This document shows positions 7,959-16,789 of a DNA stretch of 64,000 nucleotides, in pieces. The first letter of the stretch is position 1; every line of letters begins with the position of its first letter. Under the pieces are notes generated by a model. It ran no database searches, was not told the origin of the DNA, and worked only from the letters and a program-made list of their open reading frames with translations. The DNA comes from Solirubrobacter phytolaccae (lineage in GTDB: Bacteria > Actinomycetota > Thermoleophilia > Solirubrobacterales > Solirubrobacteraceae). The position numbers and the translations under genes were made by a program. The stretch covers positions 1 to 64,000 of the forward strand of contig NZ_JAPDDP010000037.1 in NCBI RefSeq assembly GCF_027587195.1, written 5' to 3'.

Positions 7959-9469
7959 CAGCCCCAATCATGGTCGACACGACACGTTGCGCCCGTGACG
8001 CCGGAGGCCCGCGCCTGGGAGCGAGCGAGGTTGAGGCCACCGAAGCCGTCGGCGGCGGGCCTCGGCGGGACGCACTCCATGCCCTTCAGCGCGGGGATCG
8101 CGTCGGCGGACAGCGTCCCGAGGTAGGTCCCGTCGACCTTGCCCGAGCGCTCGTACCGATCCACGTTCCACTCGGCGATCCGGCGGTCGGGATCGGCGAG
8201 CGCGAACGCGAGGAAGGACGCGACCGTGATCGTCAGCATCGCGCGCGGCAGCCAGCCGGCGCCGCGGGCGACCAGCACGAGCGTGAACAGCGCGCCGAGC
8301 CACAGCAGGATCGCGTGCGCGGCGAACCGCAGGCGCGTGAAGCCGTACGCGTCCTCGAGCAGCTGCAGGCGATGCAGGGCCGACACGAGCATGATCAGCG
8401 TGAGGACGCACAGGGCGGCGAGCAGCCCGCGCAGGAGCGTCCCGCCGTCGCGCGCCCAGCGGGCCGCGGCGCCGACGACCGCGAGCGTGAGCGCCGCCAC
8501 GACGACCAGCTGGCCGAACCCGCTGCGCGCGTACTCGGCGTAGGTGAGGCCGGCGGTGCGCTGCACGTAGCCGTCGCCGCCGAACAGGATCGTCAGCTGC
8601 AGCGCCACGAAGCCGCCCAGCAGCAGCACGAGCGCGCCGAGCGGGAGCGTCCACTCCGCCCGCGCGAGCGTCCGCCGCACCGGGACCGGCGCGGGCCGGA
8701 ACGGCGCGACCGCCACGAACAGCAGGCCACCGCCGAGCGCGAAGAAGAGCGCCGTCACGAGCGCGCGCGGGAGCGGCAGGTCGAGCGTCGGCGCCCACGT
8801 CTCGAGCAACTCCGCGAACGCGGCGTCAGCGGAGATGAGCAGCGGCACGAACACCGCGAGCAACGCGGCCGCGAGCACGGCGCCGCGCGCGGCCGGCCCG
8901 AACGTGGCGCCGCGCGCCGTGACCAGCGCGGCGAGGTACGTGCCCTGCGGGACACGCACCCACACCGCGGCGAGCCCGGCGCCGAGCTCACCCCAGCGCC
9001 GCCCGTGCGACGCCGCGAGCGAAGCCACGGCGACGCACACGAGGAGGCACGGGACCACGACCCACAGCGCCGCACGCAGGCTCGGCACGACCGCGAGCCC
9101 CGCGGCAAGCACCCACCACAGCGTCGTCCAGCGGTCGCGTCGCTCCGGCTCGGGCCGCGTCCGCAGGTCGGCGACCGGCACCGCGGCCGCCCGCCGCACC
9201 CGCGCGGCGATCACGCACAACGCGAGCAGCACGAGCGTGAGGCCGAGCCCCAGCGACGAGCCCACCACGAGCGCACCGGCGGCGACGGCCACGACGACGA
9301 CCCCGCGCGCCGCCCACGCGGGCACGGCGTCGAGCGCGACGGCGAGCCGCCCCGAACCTAAAGCGGGACTGTCCCTCTTTAGATTCGCCGGGCGCTCAGG
9401 GCGTGCGTCATCGCGACCGGTCTCTGCCGGCCGGAGCCCGCCGTCCGGCGGGCCTATGTGATCGGTCAT
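7958..9469 (-). CDS. DUF4173-type polytopic membrane protein
   Basis: A 503-residue membrane protein with roughly ten to twelve hydrophobic helices from residue 50 on. Features of the DUF4153/DUF4173 family include the conserved GLTYAEYARSGFGQL segment near residue 320, YGFTRLRF near 390 and NVDRYERSGKVD in the C-terminal extracytoplasmic tail. Function of the family is unknown. Its ATG overlaps the kinase stop in an ATGA, so it is co-expressed with a two-component system and may be its output or partner in envelope sensing. Residues 27-38 of the hydrophilic N-terminal tail (PANLKRDSPALG) are encoded by a 35-bp palindromic element also found in the MocR gene at 46.8 kb. Confidence 0.8.
   Translation of the reverse strand: MTDHIGPPDGGLRPAETGRDDARPERPANLKRDSPALGSGRLAVALDAVPAWAARGVVVVAVAAGALVVGSSLGLGLTLVLLALCVIAARVRRAAAVPVADLRTRPEPERRDRWTTLWWVLAAGLAVVPSLRAALWVVVPCLLVCVAVASLAASHGRRWGELGAGLAAVWVRVPQGTYLAALVTARGATFGPAARGAVLAAALLAVFVPLLISADAAFAELLETWAPTLDLPLPRALVTALFFALGGGLLFVAVAPFRPAPVPVRRTLARAEWTLPLGALVLLLGGFVALQLTILFGGDGYVQRTAGLTYAEYARSGFGQLVVVAALTLAVVGAAARWARDGGTLLRGLLAALCVLTLIMLVSALHRLQLLEDAYGFTRLRFAAHAILLWLGALFTLVLVARGAGWLPRAMLTITVASFLAFALADPDRRIAEWNVDRYERSGKVDGTYLGTLSADAIPALKGMECVPPRPAADGFGGLNLARSQARASGVTGATCRVDHDWG
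9353..9387. repeat. 35-bp palindromic element, copy 1 (inside the DUF4173 coding region)
   Basis: Imperfect palindrome: left arm 9353-9369 (CGAACCTAAAGCGGGAC), centre T at 9370, right arm 9371-9387 (GTCCCTCTTTAGATTCG). It differs from the perfect copy at 46796-46830 by two substitutions (9357 and 9376). Both copies are followed by CCGGG on the plus strand. On the minus strand it encodes ANLKRDSPAL in frame within the N-terminal tail of the DUF4173 protein. Confidence 0.85.
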
Positions 9470-10473
9470 CGCGGAAGCTCCACGACCACACGGCAGCCGT
9501 GTGGGTCCCGCTCGCGCACGGCGATCGTGCCGCCGTGCGCGTCGACGATCCAGCGGGCGATCGCCAGGCCGAGGCCCGTGCCGCCGTCGCGCGCCGCGCG
9601 CGCAGAGTCCGTTCGATGGAACCGCTCGAACACGCGCTCCGCCTCCTCAGGGGGGATTCCGGGGCCTTCGTCGGTGACTTCGATCGTGGTCACGCCGTCG
9701 GTCGCGGCGTGGGCGCTGAGCCAGATGCGGCCGTCCTCGGGCGAGTGGCGCACCGCGTTCTCCAGCAGGTTCGAGATCACCTGGTGCAGGCGCTCGGAGT
9801 CGCCGGTCGCGCGCAGGTCGCCGGGCTGCACGTCCACGCGCAGCCAGACGGGCTGCGCCATGTAGCGCTCGCCCAGCTCGCACTCGCGGGTCGCCTGCTC
9901 GAGCATCGGCCGGACCGGGAACGGCGCCGGCCGCAGCGCCAGCGCGCCGCTCTCCAGCCGCGAGAGGTCGAGCAGCTGCGCCACCAGCCGACCGAGCCGC
10001 TCGGTCTGCACCAACGCCGTGCGCAGCGCCGCCGGATCGACCGGCTCCACGCCGTCCACGAGGTTCTCCAGCAGCGCCTGCAGCGCGCCGATCGGCGTCC
10101 GCAGCTCGTGGGAGACGTTCGCCACCAGGTCTCGCCGCATGCGGTCCACGTCGGCCAGCTCGGCGGCCATGGCGTTGAACGCGCGCGCCAGCTCGCCGAC
10201 CTCGTCGCGAGAGGAGGCGGTGACGCGGCGCCCGTAGTCGCCGCGCGCCATCGCGCTCGCCGCCGCCGCCATCTCCCGCAGCGGCGAGGTCATCCCGCGC
10301 GCGAGCACCTGCACGATCGCCAGCGCGATCACCGCCGCCACGAACGTCCGCAGCTCGAGCGACCAGCCGAGCCGGAACCCGGCCGCGAGCACGCACACCG
10401 TGCCCGCGACCGTGGACACGATCACGACGCCGAACTTGACCTTGATCGAGCTCAGGCGGTCCAGCGGCCTCAT
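9466..10473 (-). CDS. Sensor histidine kinase (HAMP-HisKA-HATPase)
   Basis: A 335-residue membrane histidine kinase. Two hydrophobic helices (about 12-33 and 42-58) are separated by only a few residues, so there is almost no extracellular sensor loop. HAMP follows (about 60-112), then HisKA with the phospho-acceptor His122 in NVSHELRTP. The ATPase domain shows the N box LLENAVRHSPE, G1 DEGPGIPPEE, F box FERFHR and G2 GGTGLGLAIARWI. The ATG at 10473 overlaps the response-regulator stop (ATGA). The stop overlaps the DUF4173 start in the same way. With no real sensor loop, the signal may come through the membrane or through the DUF4173 partner (inference). Confidence 0.93.
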   Translation of the reverse strand: MRPLDRLSSIKVKFGVVIVSTVAGTVCVLAAGFRLGWSLELRTFVAAVIALAIVQVLARGMTSPLREMAAAASAMARGDYGRRVTASSRDEVGELARAFNAMAAELADVDRMRRDLVANVSHELRTPIGALQALLENLVDGVEPVDPAALRTALVQTERLGRLVAQLLDLSRLESGALALRPAPFPVRPMLEQATRECELGERYMAQPVWLRVDVQPGDLRATGDSERLHQVISNLLENAVRHSPEDGRIWLSAHAATDGVTTIEVTDEGPGIPPEEAERVFERFHRTDSARAARDGGTGLGLAIARWIVDAHGGTIAVRERDPHGCRVVVELPR

Positions 10474-11147
10474 GCCGGCGACTCCAGCGCGTAGCCGACG
10501 CCGTGCACGGTGCGCACCAGGTCCGACCCCAGCTTCCGCCGCAGGCCGCGCACGTGCGAGTCCACAGTGCGCTGGCCGGAGCCGTCGCGCCAGCCCCACA
10601 CGTCGGCGAGCAGCTGCTCGCGCGAGAAGACCGCGCCCGGACGCGCCGCCAGCAGCGCCAGCAGGTCGAACTCGGTCGGCGTGAGGTGCACGATCTCGCC
10701 CTCGGACCGCACCTGCCGCGCCGCGGGGTCGATCTCGAGCGTCCCGAGCCGCAGCGCGTCGCCGGGCGGCGCGGGCCGGCGTTCCACGCGCCGCAGCAGC
10801 GCCCGCACGCGCGCCACCAGCTCCCGCGGCGAGAACGGCTTGGTCATGTAGTCGTCCGCGCCGACGGCCAGCCCGACCAGCAGGTCGGACTCGTCGCCGC
10901 GCGCGGTCAGCATCAACACGGGCACGGGGCGGGCGTGCTGGACGCGCCGGCACACCTCCAGCCCGTCGAGGCCCGGCAGCATCAGGTCCAGCACCACGAG
11001 GTCCGGCCGCACGCGCTCGCACAGCGCGACGCCGTCGTGCCCGTCGTGGGCGACCTCGACGGTGAACCCCTCAGCGCGCAGGCGCGCGGCGACGGCGGAG
11101 GCGATGACCTCCTCGTCCTCGATCACGCAGATCAACGGCCCGTTCAC
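10470..11147 (-). CDS. OmpR-family response regulator
   Basis: A 225-residue DNA-binding response regulator. The receiver (1-118) has the acidic pocket ED at 10-11, phosphorylated Asp54 in VVLDLMLPG, the switch Thr in LMLTARG and the Lys in TKPFS. The winged-helix effector (about 130-222) shows LTPTEFDLLALLAARPG, RTVDSHVRGLRRKLG and VHGVGYAL, the OmpR/PhoB hallmarks. It heads the operon with its kinase, DUF4173 protein and methyltransferase. A 72-bp gap separates it from the divergent metallo-hydrolase gene and must carry the operon promoter. Confidence 0.95.
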   Translation of the reverse strand: MNGPLICVIEDEEVIASAVAARLRAEGFTVEVAHDGHDGVALCERVRPDLVVLDLMLPGLDGLEVCRRVQHARPVPVLMLTARGDESDLLVGLAVGADDYMTKPFSPRELVARVRALLRRVERRPAPPGDALRLGTLEIDPAARQVRSEGEIVHLTPTEFDLLALLAARPGAVFSREQLLADVWGWRDGSGQRTVDSHVRGLRRKLGSDLVRTVHGVGYALESPA

Positions 11148-11219
11148 GACGGCCAGTGTGTCAAGCGCTCGTGCGGGCGTTCAGGGGATGTTGTGTCGAT
11201 TCTGTGCAAACCTCGCGGG

Positions 11220-11978
11220 GTGAAGCTGACCCTGATCCGCTCCGCCACGTTGCGTGTGGAGGTCGCCGGCCACACGCTGCTGGTCGACCCACAGCTCGAC
11301 CCCGCCGGTGCACGAGCGGCCGTGCCCGACACGCCGAACCCGCGCCCCAACCCGGTCGTCGGCCTCCCCGCGCCCGCCGAGGAAGTCGTCGCCGGCGTGG
11401 ACGCCGTGCTGCTGACGCACCTGCACCAGGACCACTGGGACGCGACCGCGCGCGAGCTGATCGCGCACGACACGCCGCTCTTCTGCCAACCGCACGACGC
11501 CGAGCGCCTGCACGCGGACGGCTTCATCGACGCGCGGCCGGTCCACAGCGACGCCAAGCTCGGCGAGCTGCTGATCGCTCGCACGGACGGTCGCCACGGC
11601 ACGGGCGTGATCGGGGAGGCGATGGGGATCGTCTCCGGGTTCGTGCTGCACGCGCCCGGCGAGCCGAGCGTCTACATCGCCGGGGACACGATCCTCTGTA
11701 AGGAGGTCATGGACGCGGTCGACGAGCACCGGCCGGCGCTGATCGTCGTCAACGCGAGCGCCGCACGCTTCAACACCGGCGACCCGATCGTGATGACCAA
11801 CGACGACGTGGTCGAGCTCGCCCGCGCGGTGCCGACCGCGACGATCGTGGCGGTCCACTTCGAGACCGTCTCGCACTCGACGGAGACGCGCGCCGAGCTG
11901 CGGACACGGCTCAGCGCCGAGGGCCTCACCGACCGCGTGCTCGTCCCGGAGGACGGAGCGGAGATCCCGACTCAGTAA
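11220..11978 (+). CDS. UlaG-like metallo-beta-lactamase-fold hydrolase
   Basis: A 252-residue MBL-fold enzyme. It starts VKLTLIRSATLRVEVAGHTLLVDP, the opening strand pair typical of UlaG/RNase-Z-like hydrolases. The metal motif is H67-x-H69-x-D71-H72 (LLTHLHQDHWD); further ligands are likely the Asp in YIAGDTI and the His in VAVHFETVSH. Substrate unknown; relatives hydrolyse lactones or phosphodiesters. The GTG at 11220 fits the fold start exactly and was preferred to longer forms running back into the divergent regulator. Its end overlaps the convergent sugar-transferase gene by 7 bp. Confidence 0.85.
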   Translation: MKLTLIRSATLRVEVAGHTLLVDPQLDPAGARAAVPDTPNPRPNPVVGLPAPAEEVVAGVDAVLLTHLHQDHWDATARELIAHDTPLFCQPHDAERLHADGFIDARPVHSDAKLGELLIARTDGRHGTGVIGEAMGIVSGFVLHAPGEPSVYIAGDTILCKEVMDAVDEHRPALIVVNASAARFNTGDPIVMTNDDVVELARAVPTATIVAVHFETVSHSTETRAELRTRLSAEGLTDRVLVPEDGAEIPTQ

Positions 11979-13501
11979 GCGCCGCGGCGGAAGACGACCG
12001 CCGGGACCGTCTTCAGCAGGATCGCGAGGTCGAGGCCGACCGACCAGCGCTCGAGGTAGAGGAAGTCCAGGCGGACGAGGTCGTCGAAGTCCAGCTCCGA
12101 GCGGCCCGAGATCTGCCACAGGCCGGTCATGCCCGGCGTGACGAGGTAGCGCTTCTTGTGCCAGTCCTCGAGCTGGTCGAAGTCGCGCTGCGGGAGCGGA
12201 CGCGGGCCGACGAGCGACATGTCGCCGCGCAGCACGTTCACGAGCTGCGGCAGCTCGTCGATCGAGTAGCGGCGCAGGAAGCGCCCGACCGGCGTCATCC
12301 GCGGGTCGCGCTTGATCTTGAACAGCGGGCCCGAGGCCTCGTTCAGCGACTCGAGGTCGGCCTGACGCTGGTCGGCGTCCGAGTACATCGTGCGGAACTT
12401 CAGGCACGCGAACGCGGTGCCGCCGATTCCGGGCCGGTAGGAGCGGTAGATCACCGGCCCGCGCGAGGACAGGCGCACCATCAGCGCGCACGCGAGCAGC
12501 ACGGGCGAGATCGCCAGCAGCAGCAGCATCGAGACGACGACGTCGAACGTGCGCTTGATGAAGTAGTCGATCCCGTCGAAGACCGGCGGGCGCAGCTCGA
12601 ACAGCGGCACCGACGTGCCCGGGACGAGCTCCGCGCGCTGGACGAGGATCTCCATCGTCGACGGCGCCACGCGCACGGTCACGCCGCGCTGGTGGCAGGT
12701 GTCCACGAGCTCGACGGCGCGCTCCTGCGGGAAGTCCGGGTCGGCGATGATTACTTCCTGGACGCGGTAGGCGTCCAGCACCTCGGCGACGTCCTCGATC
12801 CGGCCCAGCGAGCGCAGCCCGTTGTCCGGCCGTGGCGTGAGCGAGATGAAGCCGACCATCTCGACCGCCGCGTGGACCTCGTCACGCAGGGCGTGGGCGA
12901 CGTCCTCGATGTGCCGGCCGGAGCCGACGAGCACCGCGCGGCGGCGGTAGCCGGCGGCCCGTAGGATGACGCCCGTGCCCAGCTCGTAGAGCCAGCGGGC
13001 CGAGCCGAGGATCACCACGGCGACGACGAACGTGCCGTAGAAGATGTAGTAGCTGTTGTAGTCCTCGCCGCCGCTCACCAGGCCGTAGACCAGCGACAGC
13101 ACCATCACCTGGAACAGCGACGAGACGATGCGGGCGATGCCGGGCCGCTGCGCCCGCTCGGCGTACAGGCCGGAGCGCGCGAACAGCAGCACCGTGACCA
13201 GGTAGGCGAACGCGACGGTCTCGCGCGCCTCGTGCAGCGACGCGTCCCACGCCCACACGCCCTCGCGCACGACGGCCTTGATCATCAGCGCGGTGACGAG
13301 CGCGGCCAGCAGGCACGCGAAGTCCAGCGCCAGCAGCGAGATCACGCGGGACGCCTTGCGCAGCGTCTCCATCCGCAGCAGGAACGAGAGCAGCGGGGGC
13401 CGCTTGCGGCGCACATCGACCGGTGGCAGCACGAGCGTCTCCCCCGCGCGGGTGTACCGCGGCGCTTGCCGTTCCGGGGTCTTGGTCTGGGTATCTGCCA
13501 C
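11972..13501 (-). CDS. Polyprenyl-phosphate sugar-1-phosphate transferase (WbaP/WcaJ type)
   Basis: A 509-residue initiating enzyme for surface polysaccharide: it transfers a sugar-1-phosphate from a nucleotide sugar to undecaprenyl phosphate. Four N-terminal hydrophobic helices (about 50-185) precede a CoA-binding-like Rossmann domain (RRRAVLVGSGRHIEDV, about 205-320). A re-entrant hydrophobic segment (about 345-370; KRTFDVVVSMLLLLAISP) leads to the catalytic bacterial sugar transferase domain with KFRTMY, RRYSIDELPQL, LRGDMSLVGPRP and VTPGMTGLWQISGRS. GTG start at 13501. It sits just downstream of a UDP-glucuronate decarboxylase on the same strand, so the linked sugar may be xylose or a related residue (inference). 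Confidence 0.93.
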   Translation of the reverse strand: MADTQTKTPERQAPRYTRAGETLVLPPVDVRRKRPPLLSFLLRMETLRKASRVISLLALDFACLLAALVTALMIKAVVREGVWAWDASLHEARETVAFAYLVTVLLFARSGLYAERAQRPGIARIVSSLFQVMVLSLVYGLVSGGEDYNSYYIFYGTFVVAVVILGSARWLYELGTGVILRAAGYRRRAVLVGSGRHIEDVAHALRDEVHAAVEMVGFISLTPRPDNGLRSLGRIEDVAEVLDAYRVQEVIIADPDFPQERAVELVDTCHQRGVTVRVAPSTMEILVQRAELVPGTSVPLFELRPPVFDGIDYFIKRTFDVVVSMLLLLAISPVLLACALMVRLSSRGPVIYRSYRPGIGGTAFACLKFRTMYSDADQRQADLESLNEASGPLFKIKRDPRMTPVGRFLRRYSIDELPQLVNVLRGDMSLVGPRPLPQRDFDQLEDWHKKRYLVTPGMTGLWQISGRSELDFDDLVRLDFLYLERWSVGLDLAILLKTVPAVVFRRGAY

Positions 13502-13558
13502 TGGCGTTATCCAACTGCAACGCGCCGCACCGCGGCACGTTGCGCACTTTCTCCCGGC

Positions 13559-14509
<951 letters not shown>

Positions 14510-14533
14510 GAGGTCAGCATGGTAGCCCGGCGG

Positions 14534-14731
14534 CTATCCGCGCGCGGCTTTGAGCACTTTCTTGCTCACGTCGATGCTGAGCACGTAATTCCCGTTTGGG
14601 AGCTTGTCCGCGAGCCCCTGGTTGGAGAGGCGCTTGCACACGACCGGGCACTTCTTGCACCGCGGCCGGCTCTTGCAGCACTTGTTCTTCGTCTTGACGA
14701 CCCGCGGAAGGTTCTTGTTCTTCTTCGCCAA
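14534..14731 (-). CDS. Small Lys/Cys-rich protein (65 residues)
   Basis: No named family can be assigned. The frame encodes a basic protein starting LAKKNKNLPRVV and containing four cysteines in NKCCKSRPRCKKCPVVCK (five with the final one), arranged C-C-x5-C-x2-C-x3-C, which looks able to bind a metal or cluster. The rest, LPNGNYVLSIDVSKKVLK, is ordinary folded sequence. No ATG or GTG is available in frame between the divergent ferritin gene and the Cys motif; TTG at 14731 is the best start. It lies 27 bp from and divergent to ferritin, so the pair may share iron-responsive control (inference). The steady frame, Cys spacing and non-repetitive composition favour a real gene. Confidence 0.6.
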   Translation of the reverse strand: MAKKNKNLPRVVKTKNKCCKSRPRCKKCPVVCKRLSNQGLADKLPNGNYVLSIDVSKKVLKAARG

Positions 14732-14758
14732 GGAACGGCGGGTATAGCATGCGCCCGC

Positions 14759-15292
14759 ATGGCTGCTGACGCCTTTGTAACGCTTCTGAACGAGCAGATC
14801 GGGCACGAGTACGCTGCCCACCAGCAGTACGTGGCGTGCGCCGTGTACTACGACGCCGAGACCCTTCCGCAGCTGGCGAAGTTCTTCTACGCGCAAGCGC
14901 TGGAAGAGCGCGAGCACGCGATGATGATGGTCCAGTACCTCCTGGATGCCGATGCCGACGTGATCGTCCCGGGCGTGACCGCGCCCCAGGTGCGGTTCGA
15001 GGACATCGTCGAGCCTGTCGCGTTGGCGCTCGCGCAGGAGAAGCGCGTGACCGAGCAGATCAACGCGCTCGCGGGCCGCGCCCGCGCGGAGGGCGACTAC
15101 ACGTCCGAGCAGTTCATGCAGTGGTTCATCAAGGAGCAGGTCGAGGAGGTCGCGACCATGTCCGACCTGCTGCGTGTCGTCGAGCGCTCCAAGGACGACC
15201 CGATGGACATCGAGAACTTCATGGCGCGTGAGATGTCGTCCGGTGAGGGCGCCGACCCCACCGCTCCGGCCGCCGCCGGCGACGCCGGTTGA
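14759..15292 (+). CDS. Ferritin-like iron-storage protein
   Basis: A 177-residue ferritin. The four-helix bundle carries the expected ferroxidase ligands: Glu18 in HEYAAHQQY, and Glu50 and His53 in LEEREHAMMM, with further Glu/Gln residues in LAQEKRVTEQINALA and FIKEQVEEVATMSD. Members oxidise Fe(II) and store it as mineral inside a 24-subunit shell in the cytoplasm. The last 20 or so residues are an Ala/Pro-rich tail. ATG at 14759 is the natural start; the frame is open much further upstream but only as antisense to the epimerase. TenA follows with a 4-bp overlap. Confidence 0.93.
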   Translation: MAADAFVTLLNEQIGHEYAAHQQYVACAVYYDAETLPQLAKFFYAQALEEREHAMMMVQYLLDADADVIVPGVTAPQVRFEDIVEPVALALAQEKRVTEQINALAGRARAEGDYTSEQFMQWFIKEQVEEVATMSDLLRVVERSKDDPMDIENFMAREMSSGEGADPTAPAAAGDAG

Positions 15293-15930
15293 TCCGCTCA
15301 CTCGCGCTGCGCGACGCCGCCGCTCCGCTGTGGGAGGCGTCGCTCACGCACCCGTTCGTGCGCGGGATCGGCGACGGGACGCTCGATGAGCGCGTGTTCC
15401 AGTGGTACATCCGCCAGGACTACCTGTTCCTGATCGACTACGGGCGGCTGCTGTCGTTGGGTGCCGCCCGCGCGCCGCGCCTGTCCTGGATGCGGCGCTT
15501 CGCCGGTCTGTCCCTGGCGGTGCTGGAGACCGAGATGGACCTGCACCGCTCGTTCGCGGCCAAGTGGGGCGTCACCGACCTCGAGGCGACGGCGCTCGAG
15601 CCGGCCACCGCCGCGTACACCGACTTCCTGCTGCGCACCGCCTCGCTCGGCGACTTCTCCGAGCTGGCCGCCGCGGTCGCGCCCTGCATGTGGGGCTACG
15701 CGGAGATCGGCACGTCGCTCGCCGCCTCCGCCACGTCCGACCGCTACCGCGAGTGGATCGACATGTACGCGGGCGAGGAGTTCGGCGAGCTGGCCGACTG
15801 GTCCCGCGAGCTGCTCGACGAGGTCGACGGCGACCCATCGCAGATGGAAGCGGCGTTCGTGGCCTCCTCCCGCCACGAGCTGGCGTTCTGGGAAGCCGCG
15901 TGGGTCGGTGGGAGGTCGGACGGTGCGTGA
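15289..15930 (+). CDS. tenA: TenA-family protein (thiaminase II-like)
   Basis: A 213-residue all-helical TenA/THI-4 protein. TenA hydrolyses aminopyrimidine breakdown products of thiamine for salvage. Key features: the Asp in the IRQDYLFLIDYGR segment (Asp44), Cys133 in APCMWGYAEIG corresponding to the catalytic Cys of TenA, and the C-terminal ELAFWEAAW segment carrying the active-site Glu. TTG start at 15289 overlaps the ferritin stop (TTGA), so they are coupled. No thiamine biosynthesis gene or TPP riboswitch is seen nearby, so a role in another pathway (TenA-like oxidase or hydrolase) cannot be excluded. Confidence 0.85.
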   Translation: MIRSLALRDAAAPLWEASLTHPFVRGIGDGTLDERVFQWYIRQDYLFLIDYGRLLSLGAARAPRLSWMRRFAGLSLAVLETEMDLHRSFAAKWGVTDLEATALEPATAAYTDFLLRTASLGDFSELAAAVAPCMWGYAEIGTSLAASATSDRYREWIDMYAGEEFGELADWSRELLDEVDGDPSQMEAAFVASSRHELAFWEAAWVGGRSDGA

Positions 15931-16672
15931 CTTCGACGAGGTGGCGCGCGCGATCGCGGGCATTCCGTTCATGTCGCCCGCCCAAGGGCGGCTCGTGTAC
16001 GACCACGTCCAGCAGAGCGGCGCGCGCGACGTGCTCGAGCTCGGCACCGCGCACGGCGTCGGCGCGGCGTACATGGCCGCCGCCGGGGCGAACGTCACCA
16101 CGGTCGACTTCGCCGGGGCGAGCTACGACCCCAGCCCCGAGGAGACTGCGCGCCGCGCCGGCGTGGAGCTGAACATCGTGCGCGAGTACTCCTCGTACAC
16201 GTGGTGGCTGAAGACGCAGATCGAGGTCAACGCGGACGCGCACGGCAACGTCACGCCGCAGTACGACTTCGTGTACCTGGACGGCGCGAAGAACTGGACG
16301 ATCGACGGCCTCGCGGTGGTCCTCGTCGAGAAGCTGTTGCGGCCCGGCGGCTGGCTGCTGATGGACGACCTGGAGTGGACGTACGCGCAGGATCCGGGGC
16401 GGGAAGCGACCGACGGGATCGTCCATCGGGACCTGAGCGAGCCCGAACGGACGCAGCCGCACCTGCGGGCGGTGTTCGACCTGATCGTCGCCCAGCACCC
16501 GTCGTTCACGGAGCTGCGCCGGCAGGACGAGTGGTGGGGCTGGGCGCGCAAGAACCCGGACGCGCCGCGCACCTACACGGTCACGACCTCGCAGCCGCTG
16601 TCGGCGCTCGTGACCAACGCGGCGCGCAAGGCGGCTCGAAAAGCCCGCCGTCGTGTGGCATCCTTGAAGTAG
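15923..16672 (+). CDS. Class I SAM-dependent methyltransferase
   Basis: A 249-residue predicted methyltransferase. Motif I is VLELGTAHGVGAAYMAAAG (about 37-55), followed by TTVDFAG, the acidic loop YDFVYLDGAKNW and motif III LLRPGGWLLMDDLEWTYAQD. The layout resembles Methyltransf_24 proteins, which often act on small molecules or glycans. The C-terminal tail is strongly basic (ARKAARKARRRVASLK), perhaps for membrane or nucleic-acid contact. GTG at 15923 overlaps the tenA stop by 8 bp. Last gene of the ferritin-tenA-methyltransferase unit. Confidence 0.8.
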   Translation: MRDFDEVARAIAGIPFMSPAQGRLVYDHVQQSGARDVLELGTAHGVGAAYMAAAGANVTTVDFAGASYDPSPEETARRAGVELNIVREYSSYTWWLKTQIEVNADAHGNVTPQYDFVYLDGAKNWTIDGLAVVLVEKLLRPGGWLLMDDLEWTYAQDPGREATDGIVHRDLSEPERTQPHLRAVFDLIVAQHPSFTELRRQDEWWGWARKNPDAPRTYTVTTSQPLSALVTNAARKAARKARRRVASLK

Positions 16673-16717
16673 ATGGCCACGCGCGCTTTACGAGTACGAG
16701 TACTCGGGCTTACCGCC

Positions 16718-16745
16718 GCGCGCGTCGCTGTCCGCTGACGCGCGC
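16718..16745 (+). terminator. Hairpin followed by pyrimidine-rich tract upstream of ilvB
   Basis: Perfect 9-bp stem GCGCGCGTC (16718-16726) / GACGCGCGC (16737-16745) with a 10-nt loop, followed about 15 nt later by a C/T-rich run (CCCTTTTCCTCTCTCC, 16759-16774). It may end transcription from the ferritin unit or act as an attenuator ahead of the leader peptide. A 10-bp palindrome CGAGTACTCG lies just upstream (16697-16706). Confidence 0.4.
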
Positions 16746-16789
16746 TCCCACGCCGCGTCCCTTTTCCTCTCTCCGCCAAGGAGCTCCAC

